Assembly (NCBI GenBank): GCA_019022495.1
Contig: JAFEKR010000109.1
Location: forward strand, 1-53,039
Length of the DNA stretch: 53,039 bases
Direction of reading: 5' to 3'
DNA from: Epichloe hybrida
Lineage: Eukaryota; Ascomycota; Sordariomycetes; Hypocreales; Clavicipitaceae
Below are positions 10,879-21,485 of the stretch, piece by piece. The translations under genes and the position numbers were made by a program. The notes under the pieces were generated by a model. The model was not told the DNA's origin. It worked only from the letters and a program-made list of their open reading frames with translations, and made no database searches. Each line of letters starts with the position of its first letter. Position 1 is the stretch's first letter.

Positions 10879-11461
10879 CTTCCAGCCTCAAGGCACCCCG
10901 GTCTCGTTCTACGTCGCCGGTGCCGAAGTCCCATCGCATGGTCTCACATCTCAACAACAGCAGCAGCTGCCGCTACAGCATCAGCACCGTCAGCAGCAAT
11001 ACCCACCAAGAGACGATGCTCCCAGCGTGGAACCACCTGCGCCAGTTTATCCATCCTCGCCACCTCCTACCCAGCCCTTCGCTCCATATTCGCAACTCCC
11101 ACAGCAGCAGCAACGTCCTCGGAGCACCTATGGCCCCCAAGAACTCGCCACTTCGGTATACGACTCCCCTATCGCACCGCAAAACCCTCCCGGCGCCCCC
11201 TTCGACCAACAATATCAATCGTACAATCCCGACCAGGTGGCCCCCCCTCCAGAGAACTCCATGTCTCCTGCGCCGCTGCAGCCCGGCGGAGCGGCATTCG
11301 ATGCACGTCACGGAGTACCCAGTCAGGGCGGTGGTGGCAGCGGCAGCGGCAGCGCACCCGATGGCCATCATCATCAGCAGCAGTATAAGCCTTACGTTCC
11401 GCCCGGTGCGGTCGATGGCCCCTCGCCGAACGAGTACTACAGACAAGGGGGGCAATATTAG
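9105..11461 (+). CDS. hse1: Hse1 (STAM homologue), ESCRT-0 subunit for ubiquitin-dependent endosomal sorting
   Basis: Hse1 pairs with Vps27 on endosomes to capture ubiquitinated cargo for the multivesicular-body pathway. Exons: 9105-9147, 9218-9378, 9451-10209, 10316-10388, 10496-10708 and 10791-11461 (639 residues); all phases fit. The VHS domain covers about residues 10-145 (TDENLTSEDWGAIIEVCDKV, RAFTDALLKLANDRNTH). A ubiquitin-interacting motif follows near 163-180 (DDELQMALKLSLQEEE) and an SH3 domain near 218-274 (ALYDFVPSEAGELEFKKGD, DWWRGSLKGKTGIFPLNYV). A helical GAT-like part contains EIKNVEKLLTLL and QLNEKFIKSRRDYEHLLESS. The C-terminal 220 residues are Gln/Pro/Tyr-rich with a 16-residue Asn run encoded by an AAC repeat. 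Intron 2 (9379-9450) is 72 nt without an in-frame stop, so its retention would add 24 residues inside the VHS domain. Confidence 0.95.
10831..10879 (+). repeat. (CAA)n microsatellite encoding poly-Asn in hse1
   Basis: An uninterrupted run of CAA/AAC triplets in the last hse1 exon encodes about sixteen Asn. It begins about 40 bases after the exon starts and lies in a Gln/Asn/Pro-rich tail. Triplet runs of this kind usually vary in length between strains. Confidence 0.9.
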
Positions 11462-11866
11462 TTTTTTTTCGTCTGGATGGACGGGAACGGCAACGGGTAT
11501 AAAAAATATAGGACCAGCTTGTAGTTTTAATCGTCTTTGCCCAATGGATCAAGCGGCTTCAAGTGTCATTCCTCTTTTAACGCCATCTGTCATTGTTTTT
11601 CATTCGCTTGTCTCGTCTTCTTGTTGCTGCATGTAGTAATGTCAAGGCACAAGTTTGTTGAGTCCCCAGAAAATCAAGTCAATCACGCCGCCGCCCACAA
11701 GCATGTCTGAAGAAAACTCGTCCCATGTCGTCCAATTCATTCTCATTCCATTCGTGCAATACCATTCGTCATGACAGACGTGCCGTGCCCATCATTTCCC
11801 CCCCCCCCCCCCGCACGTCATACATAGTAGAACCCCAATACCACAAGCTCGGTCATCCGCGACAAC
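11462..11866. other. Convergent 3' flanks of hse1 and the SNF2 gene
   Basis: The two genes converge here, so only 3' UTR and polyadenylation signals are expected. An A/T-rich TATAAAAAATATAG block lies near 11499 and a run of 14 C near 11800. No gene is seen. Confidence 0.6.
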
Positions 11867-14800
11867 TCACCACCTCCTTCCATACGCAGCACTTTCCTCC
11901 CTCGCAGCCTTCTTCCTCAACACCCCCGCCTGTTCACCTACTCCGGTTCCACCAAGTAGCCTCCCTCTCCTTCGATCCTCCAGCGGGCCCGGCGGTGCTC
12001 TCGCCTCAGCGTGACCATCTGACTTGAAGAGATTGATGATTTCATTAAGACCCAGCTTGAGGGCACCCTTCCGAGAACCGCCCTCGATGGTCTGCTCCGC
12101 GAGCTCCCGCTTCTTGTCTTGCAAGTCGAGGATTCGTTCTTCAACAGTATCCTCGACTGTTAGTTTGTAAACGATGACATCTACGGTTTGAGTGAGTCTG
12201 TGAACTCGGTCGATGGCTTGTTCTTCGACAAACTAGATGTGCAGTGTTAAAATCAAACTTTGTCTCTCTTTTGCTTCCGACGCTTTAATCGACATGAACA
12301 AGCGTAATTCAAAAGAAAGACGGGGTGGAGAAATACAAAACATCAGGAACAAAAAAAAAAAAAAAAAAAAACATGGGCTATACAAACGTACCGGGTTCCA
12401 AAATGGCTCAACAATAATGACACGCGTTGCTGCCGTCAGGTTCAAGCCTAAACTGCCGCACTTCAAGCTACATAGCAGGATGCGGGTGTCTTTGTCTTCG
12501 CGGAGCCGCCGAAGACTTTCTTCACGTGCATCGTTCTTCATGCTGCCGTCGTAACGCACATACTCGAATCCCAGCTCGTCAAGGAACGGTTCCACAAGAT
12601 CAAGCATCGAGGTGAACTGGGAAAAGACGATGAACTTGTGCTGTTTGGCTTCTTTTTGGAGTATCCTTGACAACTCACGGATCTTGGCGGATGCACGAAC
12701 TCGTGAGTCTTTTCCAGAGCAGAGCCATCCGTCACTATTGTAGTCATCATCTTCATCGTCATCAATGGATGAGTACGAATCGGATCCTGTGGCATCCACA
12801 TCTGAAGCGTCGTCTTCATGGTCTGCAGATGACCTGGCAGCTGCTGTAGGAATTTCTTTGGCTTTGGGATTTCCTTCGTCCAGGGTCTGCGCAGCCAGGG
12901 CTTGGGTCAATGCATCCACGGAGAGCAGGGAATCATCATCGGCTTCATCCACAGATTGATACCCTTTTTCTCTCTTGGCCGTTTCGTCATCAATAACAAA
13001 ACTACTCAAGTTGCTCTGATCTTTGTCATCGTTGTCGTCGTCGTCCGAGTCTTCTGACCCAATCCAGTCGCCGCCACCTTCGGCGTTCTCGTCTGCCTCG
13101 CCCCCTGCTTTGCCCAGGTTCGAGTCTCCACGCTCCTCTTCTGGTACAAGCCAGCTGCCATCGCGCTCTTCCTCTTCATCGTCGCTATCGAGGACAGCGT
13201 TTCGATTACGAGGTCGTCGTCGAGCCGTTTGGGTGGATTGCCCGCCCGTCTCTGCCGCCTTGGCGACTTTCTTGCCCTTTACCTTCTTACTCTTCTTCCG
13301 CCTTGACGTCTTGAACGGGGTGTTTTGCTCTTGCTCCTGGCTGTTGAAATGCTCCAGATCCGCCTGGCATTCCGCACAGTGCTCCTGTTGCAGTGTAGTA
13401 TCATTGAGTGACAGCTCCACGCCACATATCGAACAGCTCTTGGTGGTGATGCCCATGCCGGCGAACATGTCGACTACAGCATTGAGGTCGACGTCTTGAG
13501 ACCTTTGACTGGATCCGGTGGACAGGGCATCTTTGTCTTTTTCCAACTTGCCCTCCACCAGTTTTGGGTGATTGCACACTTGTCGAAGCCGCAATAGGAG
13601 CGTAAAGGCGTTTGCGTAGCTGACTTTGTTCTGCATCATGACCTCCAAGTTTCTGTCCGCACGAGCCTCCAAGCGGTCGTAAAATCTGCGCTCGGCTGGA
13701 GCTAGCTTGGCAGAAACCGTAATGACTTTGCGCTCGGTGTGTCTGAACCCCGTCGCTGAGGGTTCGCCTTCGGCGCTTGGCTTGCCTCCGGGGTTCAGTG
13801 CACCGTCCTCTTTCAAGATATCCTTCGTCCGCCGTTTCATGAAGCACCGAAGAAGGCTGTGTAGCCGGGTAATGGCGATGTGGCCTTGGCCATTTTTCAT
13901 TGGGGCATCGATGTGCTCCCTCCACTGCCTGAGGTCATCATGAGGACTGATGCGGAGAAACTTGATCAACGACTGAAGTTCATCCAGGTTGTTCTGCATG
14001 GGTGTCCCCGACAAACACCATCGATACTCTGAGCGAAGCGCATAGCAGGCTTTTGTCGATTTGGCATTCCGGTTTTTGATGGTATGTGCCTCATCCAGGA
14101 TAACTCGCCACCATCGCAGCCCAAAGCAGCCGACCTTGGCATCCTTCTCAGCGTTTCCGGAGTTGCCAAACTCGGACACTAGAATCTGAAAAGTGGTGAC
14201 TACCACATCATATTGTGCCAATTTCTTAAAGTCTTTAGTCCTCTGCGGGCCATGGTGAACCAAGACCTTGAGGCCTTGCGACTTTTCAACCTTGTCCGCA
14301 ATCTCATGTTCCCATTGTCTGATGAGCGCAAGCGGCGCAACCACTAGGGTCGTCTTTTCCACCCCTTCGAATTGTTTCTTCCAGCCGGCGGTGCCCTTTT
14401 CAGGCTTACGATTCGTGAGGATGAGGGAGACACTCTGCAACGTCTTTCCCAATCCCATGTCGTCGGCCAAGAGACCACCTTTCGGTACCTTGCCTCGCTT
14501 GACGGGACCAAGCTCGCGACCACGCATCCATTCCACGCCTTCAACTTGATGTGGCAGTAGCTTCACTTTTAGGCCCTCAACAGATCCATCTTTCCCAACA
14601 GGACTTTGCTTTTTAGTCTTCATCTTCTTCGGTGCTTGTTCTTCCTCTTTTGATCCAGCATCTTGACTTTGCTCTGTTGTGTTGCTCTCGAGCTGAGGTT
14701 GGGGTTGTCTGGACACTTGAGTTGGATCCTCACCGCCTCCCCCCCCCTCCTCCTCCTCCTCCTCCTCTTCTTCATCGTCATCCTCCATGCCACCTTCTAA

Positions 14801-15385
14801 CAAGGCTTTCAAGTCTGCGCTCGCCTTCGAGGGGTCCGTGTAGAACACCTCGTCGGCGTAGGTGGATCCGAGTTTAGTAGCTGGGCCGCTCGAGTTGAAT
14901 ACAGGCATTGGAGGTGGCTTGCGGTCTTGGTACGCGGGGGGCTTTGGTCCCGAGATTCTCGTACCGCCAAGATGGTGTTCAGGACGACTCTTCTGGTGAA
15001 TAAAAATGTCGGCCTTCTGCTTACGAGACGACACCATTTTCGCCGAATGTCCCAACGTCGTATAATTTCTGCTGCCATCGAGACGCGACACGTCGATACC
15101 CTTGAGAGCTGAGGTCTCGATAGGACCAAAGGCGAGATGGAGCTTATCGAAATCGTCGTCGAAATCGAAATCGGACGGGCTTTCCTTTTTGCTGCTGGAT
15201 TGGCTGCCAGAGGCCCCCTTTGGAGGCATCCGTTCGTTGACCATGGTGCTTGTATTGGTAGGAGTTGGATTTTGAACAGACGAGTTGGGCAAGTCTGACT
15301 TCTGCCAGGAAGCAATGCTATTCCTGGGCTTGAATGCAAAGGATGCACCTGGCTTGCGGCGGTCGGGATGGCTCGGGGCGCTCAT
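11867..15385 (-). CDS. SNF2-family DNA-dependent ATPase/helicase, Rad5/Rad16-like group
   Basis: Two exons on the minus strand, 15385-12392 and 12232-11867, joined across intron 12233-12391, give 1119 residues. The junction restores the conserved motif FWNP-FVEEQAIDRVHRLTQT. I chose the ATG at 15385 (MSAPSHPDRRKP) because the 29 in-frame residues upstream look like leader. The N-terminus is disordered with acidic runs and a poly-Glu tract. The ATPase lobe starts near residue 270 (LLPHQVEGVEWM), with Walker A DDMGLGKT near 310, DEAH near 428 and LSGTPMQNN. Lobe 2 starts near 898 (KFIVFSQFTSMLDLV). Between the lobes is a long acidic insertion with a four-Cys element near 648 (CSICG...HCAEC), a possible reduced zinc finger rather than a full RING. 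The family remodels chromatin or acts in DNA repair; which of these applies here cannot be told from sequence. Confidence 0.88.
12351..12371 (+). repeat. A21 homopolymer inside the SNF2-gene intron
   Basis: Twenty-one consecutive A on the + strand, that is T21 in the transcript sense, starting about 20 nt after the donor of the 159-nt intron. Long T tracts near donors occur in fungal introns, but this length is also prone to assembly error. Confidence 0.85.
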
Positions 15386-16113
15386 CGAGACAGCCTTTGC
15401 GCGATAATAATGACTATGACTGACATGATTGCCGTGGCAACGGTTGTGTCCACCTTGTACGGATCCGTACACCTGGCAGAAACCCCGCAGCCCCCGACCG
15501 CGTAAAGCAAAGTAAGTATATGTATGTACATGTGAACGTCCGAGGGACCTAGCCCCGCAGTGCTGATAAAAGGCGCGTCGATTATCACCATTTTGTGTGG
15601 CTCATCGACTAAGCAGTGCGTGGATTGATAATAGGAGAAACGCTTTTTATTAATGATTACTTGGAGGCTTTTGTGGAAACAAAGACCAATCAACCCGGCA
15701 CTCTCAGTGCCGTGTCTGGCAGGCCTGTCGTTAGCATGCAGCAACAGGGATTCAAAAGCCAGGCATGCCCATGAAAAACATGGAGTCTGGAGTCTCGATC
15801 AACGTCAGGTCTCATATATGAATTGTTTAAGCTTGAGGCAAGTCTGCGTGCAACATTGTGCATAAGTTGGTCCATGTTGCCGGAGCTTGCTCCAATAGCT
15901 GGTCTAAACGGCCGCAGCCAAGTGAACTCAAAAGGATCATTTGCATACGTCAACGAAAATAGTTCTGCTCCTCCTTCTCGGTACTCAGATGCATCCAGAG
16001 TCGATTCCGTCGGTGATCCAACATACATTCTCATCTTCCCCGATCAAACATAGGCGCAAGAGTAAGACCCAGCGCCTCTCGTTCGAAGCTGGGACAGCAA
16101 TAGGAGAGCCATC
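15386..16113. other. Intergenic region between the SNF2 gene and ntf2
   Basis: About 730 bp: upstream region of the minus-strand SNF2 gene and the 3' flank of ntf2. It includes the TATGTATGTACATGT word near 15518 that is common in this window's intergenic DNA. No gene is seen. Confidence 0.55.
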
Positions 16114-16853
16114 TTAACCGAAGACCAGCTTGAAGATGTCGTTGTAAACAAAGTATTGACCGGCGCTGTCGCGGCTAAGTTGAAAGGACTGGGAGAAGTT
16201 CATGGGGCGCTGCTCCTCATCGACCTGCAATGCTGCGTTAGTTCTGTTCGACCCTGCTTCATGATCTGGAACACTAGAAGCTTGTTCGTACCAAGAGCTG
16301 GCCGGTGACGAGAATGATGATGCCGCCACTGTCATTAGAGGGCTGAGCATCAAGAGTGGCAACCTGATGCTTGACCTTCTGGAAGGGAAGTCCCTGTGTG
16401 CAAGGTTCGCGGTCAGTGACTAGAGTCGTCGATTGTTTGTTTGACAGGAGAGTTGCATAGGTGCCGTACAGCAAGCTTCTCGACAATGTTGGGGCCTCCG
16501 AGAGAAGAAGCAGACTCGAATGTAAGCATAGAGTTTTCGCGCTGTGAAGTAATATGTCAGCAACAGACACCGCGAGCGCCACAGTCGCATTCTTTCCCAG
16601 CACATACGTAGAGGCTGCCCAGGGCCTTGCGGTCACCGTCGAAGGTGTTGTAGTAGAATTCGATGAATTGCTCTATGCGCCTTGTTAGGTCACTCATAAA
16701 TAACAGGAAGTCTCCATCAGGAATGGAGCAAGCATATCAACGTACTAGCGACTTCCTCAAAGTCTAGAAACAAGCGGTTAGTCAAACTTGTTGCTGTTCC
16801 CCTCTCTTGTTGGCGCGGTCCGCGCAAAGTTGGACTAGCTTACTGTTGGCCAT
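16114..16853 (-). CDS. ntf2: Nuclear transport factor 2 (Ntf2), RanGDP import carrier
   Basis: Ntf2 is a small homodimer that carries RanGDP into the nucleus and binds FG nucleoporins. Six exons on the minus strand: 16853-16844 (10 nt), 16763-16746 (18 nt), 16672-16608, 16541-16470, 16393-16292 and 16224-16114. All splice sites are GT-AG with introns of 66-80 nt, and phases add up to 125 residues, the length of yeast Ntf2. Conserved segments are FEEVAKQFIEFYYNTFDGDR, ENSMLTFESAS, GLPFQKVKHQVATLDAQPS, GGIIILVTGQLLVDEEQ, PMNFSQSFQL and QYFVYNDIFKLVFG. The first two exons are too short to be found by ORF scanning and were set from the start codon, the phase and the family N-terminus. Confidence 0.95.
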
Positions 16854-18743
16854 TTTGCGTGGAGGTCTCGGTTGCAAGAACCGTATATAACAACGTTGAG
16901 AGACAAAGATGACAGAAATGAGATAGCTGAGGAAGGCTGGCAAGACTTCAGAAGCTCGGATCGTTAGGTAGGTCGCAAAATGTGCCCAAGGGATGAACAC
17001 AACAACACCTTTCAAATGCCCGAGTCGAGTTGGGGGGGGGGTTGAGGGGCACTGTGCAGATTTGACTCACTCAGTGGATCAGTGGGGCATGTTTTGCAGG
17101 CTGACGTGCTCATTCACTGCTTGGCGCACAGCGACTGACAGGTGAGTACCAGCACGACCCGCCAGACACATAAATGGCGGCACAGAGCCTCGCTATTAAC
17201 GGGGCGGTGTACTTAGCCGAGCCAGCTTTCGTCGCCGACCCTGTCAAAACGTCCGAGCTCCCTACGTTCATCCTTTTCCTTCTCACTTCTCCCAAAGTCT
17301 CTCAGCTTGAGAAAACTCTCGACACAATACGACGCCCTGAGTGTGACCAGTCGAGACTCTCCAGGGCCAGCTGCATAAGAGCTCAGGCCTCCAATAGCTT
17401 TCCAGCGTGTTGATTGGCATCGAATGTTCTAAAGCTGAACGGATGGTAAGCTATTCCCACCGTCCACCACGCTGGATTCCCTCTTTTTTTTTTCGCCTTA
17501 CCCTCTCTCTTTGTCGCATTGGCTTGTAGCCATTTGCTTCTACATGATGACACAAACTTCTTAAGAACGGCCGACTGAATTTCCATGTTGATTCTTAATA
17601 ATTTATCAAGCTCAACAGTCTGATTTGAAATTTCCATGTTCATTATTTTCACAAACACCTTTGGAAATAATGCATTTGCTAACAAACCGGTTTGAAGATT
17701 TAGTACCTGATTTGTGTCTCCCCTCTCGCGCCGCAATTACCCAAGCGACCCAGGCGGCCATGATCTTAAACAGCATTTCCCTTTTGCAATACGCTCGAAT
17801 GTTTTCCTAAAAAGTGAACAAGTAATCATTGTCTAGATAGGATCATTGTGACACGTGTCGCCCAGCCCAACAGAACCACGGTAAGTCATTTCGGACGTGA
17901 CAAGTAGATGAGAGACGATGGCCCTGACAATTCCTATTTGTTGTGACTGAATCCCAATCATGTATACCACATCGTGGACCCAGGGACCAACCTGGTTGTC
18001 CAAATTGAAGTGATCATAAACCAGTCTCTCAGGTGGCAGCCAACCCTTGAGAACCCTTCAGAATGAAATTTCTAGGTAACACTTCGCCAATTGGAAGAAT
18101 CCCAAATGTCCAATCTGGTTGTGCAGTAGTAGTCTCGGAAAGATGCCACAGCTTCCCGTAGCACAGTCAAGAAGAACGACAAACTTGGTAATCTGAACAC
18201 AATCTAAGCCGCACGTTATCTTCGTACCTCTTCGACTCGAAAGGAACATGCCACAAAGTGTCACCATATGTGGTTTATTATGCAACACGACAGCTCACTC
18301 GTATATCCAGCACGTCTCAACGCAAGTGTCGTCTACGCGTCTAGGCAGAATTTGCTTATATTGACCCCTACATGTCTGGTTTTCTGTACCCAATATCGTC
18401 AGTAACAAACGGGCAGGAGAAGCCAAATGGCAGCGCAGTTGGTGTGCACCCGCCGTCTTCTTGTATATAACAGCAGCATTCTTCCAAACACTGACACTTG
18501 TTGCCATGTTATCATGCCTCCATTCCGTTCGCCGTTTGCCCCCATTCCCGATGCCTCATGATCCATATGCTCTGAAATCTAATTTGCCGTTACAAGTTTG
18601 TGCTAGTCCCTTTCTTCACCAAATGAACTGTTCGACTTATATGCGTATAAGCTCAGCCAATTCTTCGCCCTCGATCAAGGGGATCACAGGGCGTTTGTAA
18701 GCAATGAAAAGGGCAACACCCCAATGAAAGACGTTCTTCGTTT
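16854..18743. other. 1.9-kb gap, no gene recognised
   Basis: The first few hundred bases are the ntf2 promoter side, with a G10 run followed by TTGAGGGG near 17032-17047. From about 17440 to 18720 the sequence is visibly more A/T-rich than its surroundings and holds only short frames (up to 117 codons) with no recognisable domain. It could be an old degraded insertion, a non-coding transcript or plain spacer. I see no terminal repeats or target-site duplications. Confidence 0.5.
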
Positions 18744-20608
18744 TCATAGCTCTTCTTCTTCTTCTTCTTCTTCAACTTTAGACGGCGGCGCCGCAGCGGT
18801 CGCAGATGTCGAAGACGATGCGGCAGGGTCTGACACGGCTGCATCCAGCGCAGCACTCAAACTCTGTGTCGTGCCATATTTCTCTGCAGCATTGGTGATG
18901 TCTATACTGGGACGCGCTTTCTTCAAAGGGCTTCCTATAAGCGCCTCTGCCGACATTTCATTGCCAACCTGCACAGCTCCAGGTGGTTGAAGGCTCGGCG
19001 GCACCTGGGGCGTGGGACTTTCCTCTGTTTGGCCTCGTTGGGACGTTTCAGGCGTCGAATGGCTGTCTGGGTCTGCCGAATGTGCTCGCTTAAGCTATTT
19101 TGGTGTCAATGTCAGTGAAGCAGGGCAGGGCCAAAGAAAAAGAGTTTCAGAATTGTTGCTAGGTTGCACCTACATGAATTCGATTGACACCATCTGCAAG
19201 CTCACCTCCAAATTTTGAATCATCTGGAGCAAGCTTTCCTTCACCATCCTTGTCATCGTCTTCCATCTTGTTGACCGCATCACTCTCGTCATCCTCGTCT
19301 TCGTCATCGCTGTCTTCAGCAATGTTTCCATTGCTCTTCTTTCGTGCCTTCTTTCGTCGAGTAGCTTCAGAGGCCTGGTCTCGAAAGGCTGAAAAACCGA
19401 CAGTTCCCCCAGCTTTGAGGGGGCCAATGCTTGAGAAGTCGAGCTGTCCAGAACGTCTCTTGGCGGAACCGGACGTGGCCTGAGGATTCTTTGATGAGCT
19501 AAGGACGCCGATCTTCTGTAATTGTCCTAAACATCATGTTAGCTCTTGCTTCCAGGATTTTCCAAGTACATTTCAACGTACTATCGCCTCTGTAGAAGAA
19601 TGTGAAGACCGCATAGGGCTTGTCAGGACCATCAATTCCAGTTACCGTCTGAGTACTAATCGTTTTGGGGTCCAGAGATTTCGGCTTGGCAAAGCTAGTA
19701 GTATGCTCAACATCTGCGTCAATGTTGTTGTCGGTATTGCCAGCGTAATCATCATCACCGTCGTGGGCATCGAACTGAGGGGAGTATTCGCCCTTTTTAA
19801 TTTCACCGGATGCAAGGACTCGGAACATGGCAACCTTGATTTGGCCAGTAGCCTCTGGAGGTTCATCGTCATCGTCCGACCACGAGTCTGAGTCGAACAC
19901 GGCCTCAATTGGTGAACCGTCATCTGCGCCATACCGCAGAGTGTCTTTACGTGGGCCAGAAGCATCTGCGCTGGCGCCGCCTTCTTGTACCAAGGTCTGT
20001 CGCCGTCTACGCTTCTCAAATTTTTGACGGCGCTTCTCCAGCTTTTCAGCGACGTCATGGCCTTGCAGGTCAAGTCCGTTGAGCCAGCGCTCCAAACCGA
20101 CTTTGCGGAACAAAAACTCTCTTTCAGCCAGCCCTCCGCCTTCAGAGTCAGGCACCTGGACCCAACGGCTATTGACCCAAGTTTCTTCACCCGGCCGTAG
20201 CAAAGTAGCGACCTCTTCTTTGGCTCGACCATCGAAATAAATGTATGCAGCGATGGTTTCGTTTTCGGAATTCGTCATGGGAATATACGGATTGACTATC
20301 CCAGCATACTTGCCCCGCTCGTTGCCCGAGCCAGGCTGAAGACTGCCGACATACTGAGGCTTGGGATAAGGCGTGCTATCCGTGGGCTTGGGAGCGGAAT
20401 ATGGGATCGGAAGTCCGGGGGTCAGGAGGGTGATGGAGATGGCAAACTTTGCTGGCTCGGGCTTGTTCGAGTCGGCAGTCAAGTTTGGCTGCGGTACAGG
20501 TATATAAGAGCTAATGCGAGAAACCCTCGATTGCTTTTGCATGCCATACTCTGGCAGTGGGGCGCCATTTGCGTGAATGCTCACCGCAATGCCCTTAAAG
20601 CAGGGCAT
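18744..20608 (-). CDS. DUF7918-like protein with acidic/poly-Glu C-terminus
   Basis: Three minus-strand exons, 20608-19582, 19526-19174 and 19094-18744, give 576 residues; introns are 55 and 79 nt. The N-terminal half (CFKGIAVSIHANGAPLPEYG, KFAISITL, YIYFDGRAKEE, WVQVPDSEGGGLAEREFLFR) and the end of the beta-rich part (YAVFTFFYRGD-RQLQKIGVL) resemble the fungal DUF7918 family, whose function is unknown. The second half is a disordered region of alternating basic (RRKKARKKS) and acidic (EDSDDEDEDDESD) patches, ending in a run of Glu encoded by a TTC/GAA microsatellite. The basic patches could be nuclear localisation signals. A donor at GTGAGC (19194) would join into an immediate stop, so I placed the second intron donor at GTAGGT, 19173, which keeps the frame open. 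Assignment to DUF7918 is from memory of the fold pattern and is moderate. Confidence 0.75.
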
Positions 20609-21485
20609 AGTGGCGAGAAACTGATCGTCTTGCCGGGCTGTACGGAACGTCTGGTTGACAGATGTAATTGGCCAGATCCCCTTGGGCCTGCAGGAACAAG
20701 CAAGGTCGGTATCGTTGGTTTCGAAAACAGTCGGGCGAGTGGTGGGGGGGGGCTGGTGAGAGAGCTCCTTGGTGGTTTAGGCGGAGTTTGGAGCTGTCGA
20801 ACTGGTACACAATGGTGACGTTCAGCGGCCAGCCATCTCCAACAAACAAAATCAAGCAAACGAGGCCAGCTGACGGACAGCAACCGCAGCGATCAGAGAG
20901 GGGAAAGCAAGAGGGCTCGTAGTTGGAACCGCGCGCGTTCGTGGCCTGCCGGAGTCGGCAAAACAGCAAGCATTGATTGACTCGACACGAGGGATGAGCG
21001 GTAGAGAGACGGAATGCAGCAGGATAGTGTAGCCAACAAATGTGAAAGCGGGCGTCGGTGACGGGAGGTGGAGGTGGAGTGGGCTGCTGCTTGCAAGTTG
21101 AGCACCCGTCCACGCCTGCCGTCTCTCAGCCGTGCTCGATTTATCGAGGTGGCCCATCCGCGCCCAGCCACTGGCAGTGCCGGGTCGTCGCCCTCCTCCA
21201 TGAACATTGTTCTGGTTGTCGCGGCCAAAGGCCCTCAAATTCAGAAGGTGAGAACAGGCACGCATGATTGCAAAGCCTTGGCATGATAAGTATTACTATA
21301 GGTACATGAACAATGTGAACTTTTGCAAAATCATCGATTTACACAGCTGAAGAACCAGGATTATATGGCATAAGAGGCCAGCGCAGCTGAAACTACCTTG
21401 AAACATGCGGGAAAAGGCAAAAAACAAAAGAGGGTATCATAACAGACGTTGCAGGTCTTCCGCCACCAGCTTTCCTACCCGTAGC
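20609..21485. other. Intergenic region between the DUF7918-like gene and seipin
   Basis: About 880 bp, the upstream region of the DUF7918-like gene and the 3' flank of seipin. A G10 run lies near 20742. Overlapping frames on both strands are low-complexity and not supported as genes. Confidence 0.5.

Noticed and set aside
15386..15472. 29-codon N-terminal extension of the SNF2 protein
   Set aside because: His/Arg/Tyr-rich leader without conserved look; the ATG at 15385 gives a more typical N-terminus.
18058..18288. 76-codon minus-strand frame with Cys and Leu residues in the gap after ntf2
   Set aside because: Short, no recognised family and no neighbouring exon that extends it.
19174..19200. 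Donor GTGAGC at 19194 for the second intron of the DUF7918-like gene
   Set aside because: Joining it to the acceptor at 19095 creates an immediate stop, whereas GTAGGT at 19173 keeps the frame.
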